A stretch of 64,000 nt of DNA from Microbacterium sp. SS28 (GCF_022761035.1 NZ_JAKWJP010000004.1:529120-593119), one strand, 5' to 3'; positions 8,539 to 17,047 are shown, numbered from the stretch's first letter. Program-made: numbers and translations. Notes: generated from the letters alone by a model not told the origin.

Positions 8539-11079
8539 ATGTCAAGCATGAACAAGAACCTCAAGAGAGTGATCGGCTGCGCTGCAGCCGCCGCTCTGCT
8601 GGTCTCGCTGCCGGCTGCGCCGGCACTCGCGGCCAAGCCCCACGCCGCCTCGTTCTCGGCAGTCAAGCTGGAACCCGTTCGAACGAAAGAGGTCACCTAC
8701 TACAAGCCCGGGACGACAACGCCGGCGATCCAGTGGGTGACCGACAAGAAGGCGCCGACATTCTTGCCGGTCGCAGTGACCGACGATGTCACGAGCGTGG
8801 TGAAGGACGCAGAGGGCGTCTACTGGATCGGAACTCAGAACGGACTTCAGCGCGTCAACTTCGAAGAAGAAGATGAGCGTGACATCGTGCAGTATTTCGC
8901 CGGACCACGCTACCTGTTCGACGGTGACGATCATGTGACTGGGCTGGCCAGCGACGGACAGGGCGGTGTCTGGGTCCAAAACGCGCGCGGTATCACGCAC
9001 ATTGCGATGCCGTTCAAGACGCTGCAGGAGAAGGCCACCGCTTATGAAGATGTCATTCAGTCGGTCCATGATCGCCGAGGGATGACCTCGGATGCGGGGT
9101 TCGCCTTCACCCCCGCCGACGCATCTCGCGGCATCAACTACGGCGACGGCACATTCACGTCACGTGCAGAGACGAGCGACAACGACGGCCTGTGGACGGC
9201 GATGTACGCCATCGGCGAGATCTACCGCTACCGGACGCTGCTCGAGCAGGGCGGCTCGCAAGCGGAAGTCACTGAAGCGAAGAACGCCGCACTGCGCGCC
9301 ACGAAAGCGGTGCTGCTGCTCGACTACGTGTCCGGCCGCGGCAACGGCTTTCCGGCACGCTCGTACATGTTGACGAGCGAAGCAGGCGCACAGACATCGG
9401 ACGGCACGGACTTCGGCTTCCAGAGCCAGAACGGATTCTGGTTCCATCCGGTGATGGACGGCTCGCCGAATCCGAATGGCATCATCCCGAGCATGGAACG
9501 CTTCGATGAGGACGGCCAGCCCATCGAGCCGATCGGCTACTCGATCGCACGTGTGACCAAAGATGCGATGACCAAGATCGGCAGCAAGCTGTTCCCCTCA
9601 GGCGGAGACGGCGAGATGAACTACAACGGACTCACGATGACGGCGGACGCGGTCACGACGCTGAACGCTTCACGACCGACCGGTGCGCAACTGGGCACTG
9701 ACATCTATGTGAAGGTGGGGGATTCGGCGCAGCAGGTTCTTCCCGTCATCACCTCGGCCACCAATACCAAGGCGAAGCCGAGTGCTGACACCGGGACGAG
9801 CGCCGCGAATCCGGCCCTGTTCCAGCTCACAGTGCCGGTCTACGAGCAGATCCCGACGTTCTTCAACGACTTGTTCCCTGAGTCGGCGATCAAGGACGGC
9901 AGCATCGACATGAGCCAGATCGTGTACAAGGCAGACACGTCGTCGGATGAAGTCATCGGACACTATTCTCTGTTCTTTGCAGCCCACGAGCTGCTGGTGG
10001 GCGATAGCCACGATCCGGAAATGCTCGCGCTCAAGGGCATCCTCGAGCAGACAACCGAGCGCATGACCGATCTGATTCTGAAAGACGACCACTTCTACAT
10101 CGAGGATGCGACAGGCAAATCGACGCTGTGGTCCAAGTGGTTCGCCAAGTACTTCAACGACACGACCGGTGCGATGGAGCAGCGTCCGGAATGGGCCTCC
10201 CACGTCGGCGTCGACGCGGACGGTGAAGATTCGCTTTCCTACGGCTATGAAGATGCGCCGCTGAATGCGCTGGAGGTGATGTCCATCCTCAAGACGGCCA
10301 GCAACATCATCGGCAAGCAGGAGTACAAGGACGCCTATGACGTGCTGTTCGACGCTTCCGGGTACAGCAAGGAAGAGCCGTACATCAATGGCAAGGGCTA
10401 TGTCGGCATGGCGAACGAATACATCGACCGCCGTCTCGTCAGGCAGGCGACGAATGCATACGGGATCAACAACAATGAATTGGTGACCCGGGACAACTAC
10501 GAAGCCGCCTATGCCGAGGCCGGCGACGACATCGAGGATCGTTCCAACATCAACGCCACTGTGCACAATGATTGGACGCAGTACATCAACTACTCCGACG
10601 AGGAGTTGGCTTGGTTCGCGCTGTACCCGCTCATTCTGCAGGAGAACGATCCGGCCAAGCGTCCGCAGATCGTCGCGGCATTCGACCAGTGGTATGCGAA
10701 TGAGGTGCGTGAGGAGAACCCTTACTACACGTTCCTGTACCAGCTGGCACACCCGGAGAGCAAGGACATCGATCTCGAGTCGGCGGTTCGATACCTGTCT
10801 CGGCAGTACGAATATCAGGTCGAATTCCCGGTGCAGACGAACCGCCAGGATGTCCTCTACATCGAGCCGGGCGATCGCGACGATTACAAGCAGACGAACT
10901 ACGTGCTGCCGCCTGACGAGCGACGTGCGATGAAGAACAACGGCAATCCCTTCGAAGCCGAGCACCAGGCCACGGGGGTGTATCCCAATTACGACTACAC
11001 CAGTGGGAGCTTCGTCGTCGGGTTCACGTTCACGCTGCCCTACTGGATGGGCCGTTACCACGGCATCATCACGGAGTAG
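8539..11079 (+). CDS. Large secreted protein: propeller repeats plus unrecognised helical domain
   Basis: An 846-residue exported protein with signal peptide to about residue 31 (AAAAALLVSLPAAPALA). Residues about 80-155 contain two Reg_prop-like repeats (YWIGTQNGLQRVNF and GVWVQNARGITHIAM). From about 165 to the end the sequence is rich in aromatic and acidic residues and predicted helices, with striking phrases SDNDGLWTAMYAIGEIYRY, HYSLFFAAHELLVGD and ELAWFALYPLILQEND; this could be an alpha/alpha-barrel such as those of polysaccharide lyases or GH88-like enzymes, but I cannot name a family. No membrane or sorting anchor is seen at the C-terminus. AAGGAAAAG lies upstream of ATG 8539; ATG 8548 is an alternative. 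Sample lines are 52-55% GC against about 72% in narG. Confidence 0.8.
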   Translation: MSSMNKNLKRVIGCAAAAALLVSLPAAPALAAKPHAASFSAVKLEPVRTKEVTYYKPGTTTPAIQWVTDKKAPTFLPVAVTDDVTSVVKDAEGVYWIGTQNGLQRVNFEEEDERDIVQYFAGPRYLFDGDDHVTGLASDGQGGVWVQNARGITHIAMPFKTLQEKATAYEDVIQSVHDRRGMTSDAGFAFTPADASRGINYGDGTFTSRAETSDNDGLWTAMYAIGEIYRYRTLLEQGGSQAEVTEAKNAALRATKAVLLLDYVSGRGNGFPARSYMLTSEAGAQTSDGTDFGFQSQNGFWFHPVMDGSPNPNGIIPSMERFDEDGQPIEPIGYSIARVTKDAMTKIGSKLFPSGGDGEMNYNGLTMTADAVTTLNASRPTGAQLGTDIYVKVGDSAQQVLPVITSATNTKAKPSADTGTSAANPALFQLTVPVYEQIPTFFNDLFPESAIKDGSIDMSQIVYKADTSSDEVIGHYSLFFAAHELLVGDSHDPEMLALKGILEQTTERMTDLILKDDHFYIEDATGKSTLWSKWFAKYFNDTTGAMEQRPEWASHVGVDADGEDSLSYGYEDAPLNALEVMSILKTASNIIGKQEYKDAYDVLFDASGYSKEEPYINGKGYVGMANEYIDRRLVRQATNAYGINNNELVTRDNYEAAYAEAGDDIEDRSNINATVHNDWTQYINYSDEELAWFALYPLILQENDPAKRPQIVAAFDQWYANEVREENPYYTFLYQLAHPESKDIDLESAVRYLSRQYEYQVEFPVQTNRQDVLYIEPGDRDDYKQTNYVLPPDERRAMKNNGNPFEAEHQATGVYPNYDYTSGSFVVGFTFTLPYWMGRYHGIITE

Positions 11080-11096
11080 CGCGACGCGAGTCGCAT

Positions 11097-11145
11097 GAGA
11101 AGGCCACCACACGGGCGCGTGACAGCGTCGTGTGGTGGTCTTCTC
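11097..11145 (+). terminator. Terminator after the secreted propeller pair
   Basis: A 16-bp stem with a single G-T pair joins GAGAAGGCCACCACAC (11097-11112) to 11130-11145 around a 17-base loop, followed by GTTGTATAGG. It begins 18 bp after the stop at 11079. Confidence 0.8.
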
Positions 11146-11221
11146 GTTGTATAGGGAGAGCACGAATGTGCTCGAAGTCGGCCGGTGGAATGCCGGCACT
11201 GCTGCGTCCGGGAGGCTTCGG

Positions 11222-11335
11222 CCCGCCGGCGATATCGTTGCTCCTGTGCCCGAGCAGATCGCGTGCGACCCCAGCCGTGGCCGACGACGCCGCAGCGCCT
11301 GCCGTGCGGAGACCGCGGCAGGTGAAGAGCGTCGG
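11222..11335 (-). pseudogene. Decayed tyrosine recombinase (integrase) C-terminal fragment
   Basis: One minus-strand frame reads LFTCRGLRTAGAAASSATAG then V-ARDLLGHRSNDIA. This matches the phage-integrase core H-x-L-R...AGV...LLGH: the spacing from LR to AGV is the usual ten residues, and four residues are missing between AGV and LLGH. Neither a start nor a convincing catalytic Tyr could be found, so this is at most a remnant. The rest of 11146-11510 shows no gene. Confidence 0.38.
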
Positions 11336-11513
11336 CGCCGGCAGCGATGGACGGCAGGTCCCGGGAGAACTCCCGTCGGAACCTCCGCATCAGCCCCCCG
11401 AGGATGGGGGGACCTTTCGCTCCGTTCATGCCCTCCATCCGACGCGATTCCGCGTGCAACGGCTATCTGAACTCCGGCCGTCACACGCCGCGCGAAGTCA
11501 GTGGGGGCTGGCG

Positions 11514-11542
11514 TTGACACCTTGGTCTCCGGTGACTAATGT
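11514..11542 (+). promoter_or_regulatory. Promoter of the ROK-GH4-kinase operon
   Basis: TTGACA (11514-11519) and TAATGT (11537-11542) are spaced by 17 bp and lie directly before the operator at 11547-11564. The architecture copies that at 7835-7885. Confidence 0.7.
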
Positions 11543-11546
11543 TTAG

Positions 11547-11564
11547 ATAGTAAAGTTTCCTAAC
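11547..11564 (+). promoter_or_regulatory. ROK-type operator in front of the ROK gene
   Basis: ATAGTAAAGTTTCCTAAC matches the site at 7868-7885 base for base and is followed in both cases by TT. The halves TTAGGAAA and TTTACTAT form the imperfect palindrome typical of ROK/NagC-type operators. Its place 17 bp from the ROK start codon suggests autoregulation. Confidence 0.7.
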
Positions 11565-11581
11565 TTCCCCGGAGGATCGCT

Positions 11582-12766
11582 GTGCACACATCGTTGCCAG
11601 GCGACAGCCGCGGCCCAGCGCCTGCACAGCCAGGCCTGCTGCGCTCTATGAACAACCGCGTCGTGCTCGACCTTCTGATCGAGCACGACACGTTGACCCG
11701 CAGTGACGTGCGCACGCTTACAGGCGTCTCGAAGCCCACCGCCTCATTGCTGCTCCAGCGGCTCGAAGAGAGCGGCCTCGTGCGCCCGAGCGGGTTGGGC
11801 GACACCGGTCCCGGAGGCCGTGCACCGCAGCTCTACCGCATCAATCCGGCCGCCGGGTACGCCGCCGCCGTCGACGTTCGCCCCGGGAGCGTGTGGGTGC
11901 GCATCTCGAACATCGCGGGGGCCATTGTCGCGGAGCGCGTAGACCAGAACGATCAGGCCGCAAACGGCCCTGACCGCGCCGCCGCCATCATCCGGTCCTG
12001 CTGCGAAACTGCAGGACTCTCGCCAGCCCAGCTCGACGCGATCGTCGTCAGCGTGCCCGGCTCCTACGACAGCGCGGCCGACACGCTCAGCTACGTCGAC
12101 CACCTGCCCGGCTGGCAGCACGCCGCCGTCGGCGCCGAGCTGCGGATGCTCTTCACCAATGCGTCGGTCGCCATCGAGAACGACGTGAATCTCGCCGCGA
12201 TCGCCGAGCGGGATGCCGCCCGCGGTGAATCCGACAGCTTCTTCCTCTTCTGGCTGGATGAGGGCGTCGGCGGAGCGATCATGATCGACGGGGCGCTGCA
12301 TCGCGGCAGTCGCGGCGCGGCCGGCGAGGCGGCATTCATGCTCATTCCCGGTGCCGTGTTCGATGCGGAGAGCCGCAGGGACGGAGCGCTCGAGCGCCTC
12401 GTCGGCGAGCACGCACTGCGCGGTCTCGCCGCCGGAGCGGGGCACGAGGCAGCGACCGCAGCCGAGGCGCTGAGTGCACTGCTCGGTGATCCCACCGCAG
12501 CGCCTGCCGTCGCCGAGCTCTGCAACCGCTACGCGTGCGCCATCGCATCGGTCATCGCCCTGCTCGACCCGGCGCGTGTTGTGATCGCCGGCAAGCTCGC
12601 GCGGCTCGGCGGCGAACGGCTGAGCGCCGAGATCGCCCGCCAGCTCGCCGCGATCATGCCCGCGGCGCCCCCGCTCGCCGTCACCGTGGCGACCGACACT
12701 CCGATCCTCGACGGCGCGATGCTCATGAGCCTCGAGATCGCGCGCGACCGGGTGTTCACGACATGA
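11582..12766 (+). CDS. ROK-family sugar-responsive transcriptional regulator
   Basis: A 394-residue regulator. Residues about 20-80 form a MarR-like winged helix (RSMNNRVVLDLLIEHDTLTR, then VSKPTASLLLQRLEESGLV). The rest is a ROK sugar-kinase-like domain with IENDVNLAAIAERD and a glycine-rich GVGGAIMIDG loop. The zinc-binding CxCGxxGC cluster of most ROK proteins is absent; the position reads RGSRGAAGEAAFMLIPG, so it is a cysteine-less variant. GTG 11582 has CCGGAGGATCGCT upstream. It overlaps the GH4 gene by ATGA. The matching operators at 7524, 7868 and 11547 suggest that it controls itself, the secreted pair and importer copy 1. Confidence 0.93.
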   Translation: MHTSLPGDSRGPAPAQPGLLRSMNNRVVLDLLIEHDTLTRSDVRTLTGVSKPTASLLLQRLEESGLVRPSGLGDTGPGGRAPQLYRINPAAGYAAAVDVRPGSVWVRISNIAGAIVAERVDQNDQAANGPDRAAAIIRSCCETAGLSPAQLDAIVVSVPGSYDSAADTLSYVDHLPGWQHAAVGAELRMLFTNASVAIENDVNLAAIAERDAARGESDSFFLFWLDEGVGGAIMIDGALHRGSRGAAGEAAFMLIPGAVFDAESRRDGALERLVGEHALRGLAAGAGHEAATAAEALSALLGDPTAAPAVAELCNRYACAIASVIALLDPARVVIAGKLARLGGERLSAEIARQLAAIMPAAPPLAVTVATDTPILDGAMLMSLEIARDRVFTT

Positions 12767-14052
12767 GCGGGCGGCGCATTCGGCTGGCGGTGGTGGGCGG
12801 CGGCTCGACCTACACGCCCGAGCTCGCGGACGGTATCGCTCGCCTCGGCAAGACCCTCCCCGTCGAGGAGCTCGTGCTGGTCGACCCCGACCCCGCACGC
12901 ATTGAAATCGTCGCGGGGCTCACATCGCGCATACTCGCGGCTGCCGGCAGCACCTGCCGCGTCACCACGACTGCCGACATCTCCGCGGCCGCGGAGGGCG
13001 CGGACGCAGTGCTCGTGCAGCTGCGCGTCGGCGGGCAGGCCGCGCGCGGTCGCGACGAGAGCTGGCCGCTTGAGTGCGGCTGCATCGGGCAGGAGACGAC
13101 GGGGGCCGGCGGACTGGCCAAGGCACTCCGCACGATCCCCGTCGTGCTCGACATCGCCCGTCGGGTGCGGGCCGTCAACCCCGACGCGTGGATCGTCGAC
13201 TTCACCAATCCCGTCGGGATGGTCACTCGTGCGCTGCTCGACGACGGGCATCGCGCGGTCGGCCTGTGCAACGTCGCGATCGGCTTCGAGCGGCTCTTCG
13301 CTTCGGTGCTCGGCGTCGAGCCGGAACGAGTCGAGCTCGACCACGCAGGGCTCAACCACCTCAGCTGGGAGCTGGGCGCGCGCATCCGGCATGACGACGG
13401 GACAGCCACCGAGGTGCTTGATCGTCTCATCGACGCGCACGGCGATGCGCTCGTCGATGAGATCGAGCTGCCGCTCCCCCTGCTGCGCTCCGAGCGCGTC
13501 ATCCCCTCGTACTATCTGCGTTACTACTTCCAGCACGACGAGCTCGTGTCGCTCGCAGCCGACCGGCCCTCGCGCGCCGCGCAGGTCGCGGCGCTGGAGG
13601 CAGAATTGCTCGAGCTGTACGCCGATCCGGCACTCGACCACACGCCCCCGCAGCTGCGCGGCCGTGGCGGTGCGTACTACTCGGATGCCGCGGTCGGCCT
13701 GCTCGCGAGCCTGCTCGGCACGGGCGCAGCACGCGATCACATCGTGAACGTGCGCAACCGCGGCATCCTGCCGTTCCTCGACGACGAGGCGGTCATCGAG
13801 GTGCGTGCGAAGGTCGGACCGGACGGCATCCTCCCGCATCCGGTGCCCGCGCCACCCCCACTCGTCTCGGGGCTTGTCGCGCATGTCTCGCGCTACGAGC
13901 AGCTCGGCGTGGAAGCCGCCCTGCACGGCGGTCGCGACCGCGTGGTGCGGGCGCTCCTCGCGCATCCGCTCGTCGGGCAGTACGCGACCGCGCAGGCGCT
14001 CGCCGACCGGCTCATCGCCGAGAACAAGGAGTGGCTGCCGTGGGCGCAGTGA
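12763..14052 (+). CDS. GH4 family 6-phospho-glycosidase
   Basis: A 429-residue NAD- and metal-dependent cytoplasmic glycosidase that cleaves phosphorylated disaccharides by a redox-elimination mechanism. The NAD loop AVVGGGSTYTPEL is at residues 9-21. GQETTGAGG is near 109, the metal-ligand Cys169 is in LCNVAIG, and the metal-ligand His199 is in GLNHLSW. These fit the 6-phospho-beta-glucosidase branch (CelF/BglT type). The start ATG 12763 overlaps the ROK stop. The next gene is a BadF-type sugar kinase and no PTS component is present, so the 6-phospho substrate may be made inside the cell after ABC import (inference). Confidence 0.94.
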   Translation: MSGRRIRLAVVGGGSTYTPELADGIARLGKTLPVEELVLVDPDPARIEIVAGLTSRILAAAGSTCRVTTTADISAAAEGADAVLVQLRVGGQAARGRDESWPLECGCIGQETTGAGGLAKALRTIPVVLDIARRVRAVNPDAWIVDFTNPVGMVTRALLDDGHRAVGLCNVAIGFERLFASVLGVEPERVELDHAGLNHLSWELGARIRHDDGTATEVLDRLIDAHGDALVDEIELPLPLLRSERVIPSYYLRYYFQHDELVSLAADRPSRAAQVAALEAELLELYADPALDHTPPQLRGRGGAYYSDAAVGLLASLLGTGAARDHIVNVRNRGILPFLDDEAVIEVRAKVGPDGILPHPVPAPPPLVSGLVAHVSRYEQLGVEAALHGGRDRVVRALLAHPLVGQYATAQALADRLIAENKEWLPWAQ

Positions 14053-15086
14053 ACGAACCGCGACTGCTCGCATTCGACGGCGGCAACAGCAAGACCGACG
14101 TGCTGCTCGTCGCCCTCGATGGCACGGTCCTCGCGCGCGCGCGTTCGGGGCCTTTCACACCTCACCTCATCGGCGCGGGCCCCGCCGTCGCGACGGTGGC
14201 ACCTGCCGTGGAGCATGTGCTCGCGATCGCCGGCCTCACCGGGGTCGACGTCGTCGCCGGCTATCTTGCCAACGCCGATCTCCCGGAGGAAGAGGTGGCG
14301 ATCGCCGACGCGATCGCGGCCTACGGGTGGGCACCCCGGGTCGAGGTGCACAACGACACGTTCGCCATGCTCCGTGCGGGCACCGACGCCGCAACGGGCG
14401 TTGCGGTCGTCTGTGGGGGCGGCATCAACTGCGTCGGGATCGCGCGCGACGGGCGTCACGTGCGCTACCCCGCACTCGGCCGCGCAACCGGCGATTGGGG
14501 CGGCGGGGTCGCGATCGGCGAAGAAGTGCTCTGGCATGCGAGCCGCGACGAGGACGGCCGCGGCCCGGCGACCCTGCTCACCGAGCTTGCCGCACGGCAC
14601 TTCGGATGCTCGTCCGCCGTCGAGGTCGCCACAGGCATGCACCTCGGCACCATCGATCGTGATCGCATGCACGAACTCGTGCCATTGCTGTTCGCTGCGG
14701 TCGACGCGGGCGACTCCGTCGCGGCCGGAGTCGTGCAGCGTCAGGCCGAAGAGATCGCACTGCTCACGATCACGACAGTCCGCCGCATCGACGCGCTCGA
14801 CGCGCCCATCGACATCGTGCTGGGCGGCGGCATGCTCACGAGCCGTCACCCGGCGCTCATCGAGCCCGTGCTCGAACGCATTCGCGCGGTCGCGCCGCGG
14901 GCCGTCGTCTCGATCGTCGCCGATGCGCCGATCGTCGGCTCCGCGCTTCTGGGCCTCGAGCACCTGGACTCGCTGGTGGGACAACGCGGCTCCGCGTCCG
15001 CCCGCCGTGAACGGCTGCGGGCCACGCTGGACACCCCTTACGAAGTGCGCGGGCACGACACGCACGAGCTCGTGGCCAGCGCATAG
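14040..15086 (+). CDS. BadF/BcrA-type N-acetylglucosamine-kinase-like protein
   Basis: A 348-residue ASKHA-fold kinase. The phosphate-1 loop LLAFDGGNSKTDVLLVALDG lies near the N-terminus. VHNDTFAMLRAG, a glycine-rich VVCGGGINCVG and GDWGGGVAIGEE follow at about 105-165, and LGGGML near 265 closes the nucleotide site. Such proteins phosphorylate N-acetylglucosamine or other hexoses with ATP. There are three in-frame GTGs (14031, 14040, 14049); AAGGAG at 14026-14031 sits eight bases before 14040, so I chose that, whereas 14049 would give a GTGA overlap with the GH4 stop. It ends the ROK-GH4-kinase operon; the second importer copy starts one base later on the other strand. Confidence 0.9.
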   Translation: MGAVNEPRLLAFDGGNSKTDVLLVALDGTVLARARSGPFTPHLIGAGPAVATVAPAVEHVLAIAGLTGVDVVAGYLANADLPEEEVAIADAIAAYGWAPRVEVHNDTFAMLRAGTDAATGVAVVCGGGINCVGIARDGRHVRYPALGRATGDWGGGVAIGEEVLWHASRDEDGRGPATLLTELAARHFGCSSAVEVATGMHLGTIDRDRMHELVPLLFAAVDAGDSVAAGVVQRQAEEIALLTITTVRRIDALDAPIDIVLGGGMLTSRHPALIEPVLERIRAVAPRAVVSIVADAPIVGSALLGLEHLDSLVGQRGSASARRERLRATLDTPYEVRGHDTHELVASA

Positions 15087-15111
15087 CGTCGGGCCCCGGT
15101 GGGTCTGTAGT

Positions 15112-15152
15112 AACGAAGAGAGCGGATGCTGTTGGCATCCGCTCTCTTCGTT
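15112..15152. terminator. Bidirectional hairpin terminator, copy 2
   Basis: The same 18-bp perfect stem and TGTTG loop as at 4251-4291. Here it separates the kinase gene (stop 15086, plus) from the permease gene (stop 15163, minus), again two convergent units. Confidence 0.9.
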
Positions 15153-15162
15153 GTTTGTGGGG

Positions 15163-15990
15163 TTATTTGATGCTGCCGGCGGTGAGGCCTTCGGTGATCT
15201 GTTTGTTGAAGGCGATGTAGATGATGATCATCGGGATGGTGACGATGGAGAGTGCGGAGAAGAGCAGGCTGTAGTCGGTGACGTAGCGGCTGGAGAATGC
15301 GAGGAGGCCTGTGGGGATGGTTTTGAGTTCGTCGTCTTGGATGTAGAGCAGGGCGAGGAGGAATTCGTTCCAGCAGGAGAGGGCGGAGAAGACGGCGACG
15401 GTCGCGAGGCCTGGGCGCAGGAGTGGCATGGCGATCATGCGGAAGATGCGGAAGTCTCCGGCGCCGTCGATGCGGGCGGCTTCGAAGAGTTCTTCGGGGA
15501 TGGCGTCGAGGAACACTTTGAGGAGGTAGGTCGCGAGCGGGAGTCCCATGGCGGTGTAGGGGATGATGAGTGCCCAGTAGGTGTCGGTCAGGCCGAGGTT
15601 GGTGAAGATCGTGCTCTGCGCGATGAAGTAGGACTGCAGCGGCAGGATCAGGCCGAGGGAGAGTAGGCCGAGCAGCAGTTTCGCGCCGCGGAAGCGGTAG
15701 CGGCTGAATGCGAAGGCGGCGGCGGAGGAGAGCACCAGGATCGCGAGGACTGATACCGAGGTGACGATCGCGCTGTTGAGGGCGTAGCGGCCGATGTTGC
15801 CGACTTCCCATGCTTGCGCCCAGATGGTGAAGTCGATTCCGGTGGGCAGGGAGAACGGGGTGGTGAAGATCTCGGCGTTGCTTTTGAAGCTGGAGAGCAC
15901 CATCCAGACGAGCGGGATGAAGAAGACGAGCGCGAGGGCGGCGAGCCCGAGGTAGACGAGGCTTCGGCCGAGGCGGATGCTCGCGGTCAT
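15163..15990 (-). CDS. Sugar ABC transporter permease, MalG type (copy 2)
   Basis: Translates to the same 275 residues as the gene at 4302-5129, with EAA loop EAARIDGAGDFRIFRMIAMP and six spans. It is the last gene of the long minus-strand operon that begins with the GntR gene at 22128 and runs through kinase, SIS protein, GH84, binding protein and permease. The ATGA overlap with the upstream permease is preserved. In this copy the importer belongs to the GH84/GntR regulon rather than to the ROK regulon. Confidence 0.95.
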   Translation of the reverse strand: MTASIRLGRSLVYLGLAALALVFFIPLVWMVLSSFKSNAEIFTTPFSLPTGIDFTIWAQAWEVGNIGRYALNSAIVTSVSVLAILVLSSAAAFAFSRYRFRGAKLLLGLLSLGLILPLQSYFIAQSTIFTNLGLTDTYWALIIPYTAMGLPLATYLLKVFLDAIPEELFEAARIDGAGDFRIFRMIAMPLLRPGLATVAVFSALSCWNEFLLALLYIQDDELKTIPTGLLAFSSRYVTDYSLLFSALSIVTIPMIIIYIAFNKQITEGLTAGSIK

Positions 15991-16988
15991 CGGACCAGTT
16001 CCTTTTCGATGGGGACGGATGCTGCGCTCGGGGCGGGCGCGGGTGTCGGGGTCTGCGCGGCCGTCTTTCGTGCGGCGGCCCGTGCGGCGTTTCGTGCGGA
16101 CTTGCGTGCCGACCGCTCGTCGTGGTCGCCGCGGCGGCGGAGGGCGGTGGCGGTGAGGCCGATGGTGACGACGACGGCGGTGAGGACGACGGCCATCGCG
16201 GAGCCGTAGCCGACTTGGCCGGTGTGGAACACGGACTCCACGAGGTAGGTGGTGGGGATCTCGGTCGCGTGGTAGGGGCCGCCGTTGGTGAGGACGTAGA
16301 ACAGGTCGAAGGATTGGAATCCGCCGGTGACGCAGAGCAGGATCGCGACTTCGATGGAGGTGCGGATGATGGGGACGCGCACGCGCCAGAAGATGGTGCT
16401 CTCTTTCGCTCCGTCGAGGCGGGCGGCTTCGACGACCTCGGTGGGGACTTGGCGGAGCGCGGCGTAGAAGATCGTCATGTAGAAGCCGGCGTAGACCCAG
16501 CCGGAGACGACGCAGATCGCCAGCAGCGCGGTCTGTTCGTCGCCGAGCCAGACGCGGGTCCAGTCTTCGAGGCCGAAGGCGCGCAGGGCGCCGTTGACGA
16601 GGCCGAAGTCGGGGTTGTAGACGAAGGACCATAGGACGGCGACGACGACCATGGGGAGCATGACGGGGGTGAAGATCGCGACCCGGAACCACAGTGATCC
16701 GCGTTTGACGGAGATCGCGATCCCGGCCAGGACGAGGCCCAGCAGCACCTCGACGACGAGGGTGACGAGGATGTAGACGACGACGTTGAGGAACGACTGC
16801 TGGAAGACGGTGTCGCCCAGGGCCTGCGCGTAGTTGTCGATGCCGACGAAGACGGCGTCGCTGTAGCCGTCCCAGTCGGTGAGGCTGTAGGCGCCGGTGA
16901 AGACGAACGGCATGAGCACGGCGAAGCCGAAGACGGCGAGCGCGGGTGCGATGAACAGATAGGGGGCGAGAGGCCGGTGTGCCCTCAT
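15987..16988 (-). CDS. Sugar ABC transporter permease, MalF type (copy 2)
   Basis: Same 333-residue product as 5126-6127, including the Ala/Arg-rich cytoplasmic tail near the C-terminus. ATG 16988 has GGAGGACGCC before it; the longer in-frame start at 17042 would lie in the intercistronic hairpin. It pairs with the gene at 15163 to form the translocation pore for the binding protein at 17048. Confidence 0.94.
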   Translation of the reverse strand: MRAHRPLAPYLFIAPALAVFGFAVLMPFVFTGAYSLTDWDGYSDAVFVGIDNYAQALGDTVFQQSFLNVVVYILVTLVVEVLLGLVLAGIAISVKRGSLWFRVAIFTPVMLPMVVVAVLWSFVYNPDFGLVNGALRAFGLEDWTRVWLGDEQTALLAICVVSGWVYAGFYMTIFYAALRQVPTEVVEAARLDGAKESTIFWRVRVPIIRTSIEVAILLCVTGGFQSFDLFYVLTNGGPYHATEIPTTYLVESVFHTGQVGYGSAMAVVLTAVVVTIGLTATALRRRGDHDERSARKSARNAARAAARKTAAQTPTPAPAPSAASVPIEKELVR

Positions 16989-17008
16989 GGCGTCCTCCGG
17001 TCGTGCCG

Positions 17009-17042
17009 GTGCGGGACCGAGGGGTCTGCCTCGGTCCCGCAC
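17009..17042 (-). terminator. Intercistronic hairpin after the binding-protein gene (copy 2)
   Basis: Same perfect 13-bp stem (17009-17021 with 17030-17042) and eight-base loop as at 6148-6181, placed behind the binding-protein stop. It probably sets the expression ratio of binding protein to permease. Confidence 0.7.
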
Positions 17043-17047
17043 GGGGC

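Noticed and set aside
9670..11520. A 616-codon open frame antisense to the large secreted protein
   Set aside because: The sense frame has a signal peptide, a ribosome-binding site and recognisable repeats; the antisense product has none. Only the short integrase-like stretch near 11,222-11,335, in a different minus-strand frame, was kept.
11146..11546. A plus-strand protein gene in the gap before the ROK operon
   Set aside because: Open frames there are Pro/Arg/Ser-rich, lack ribosome-binding sites and run into the ROK promoter; the only recognisable signal is on the minus strand.
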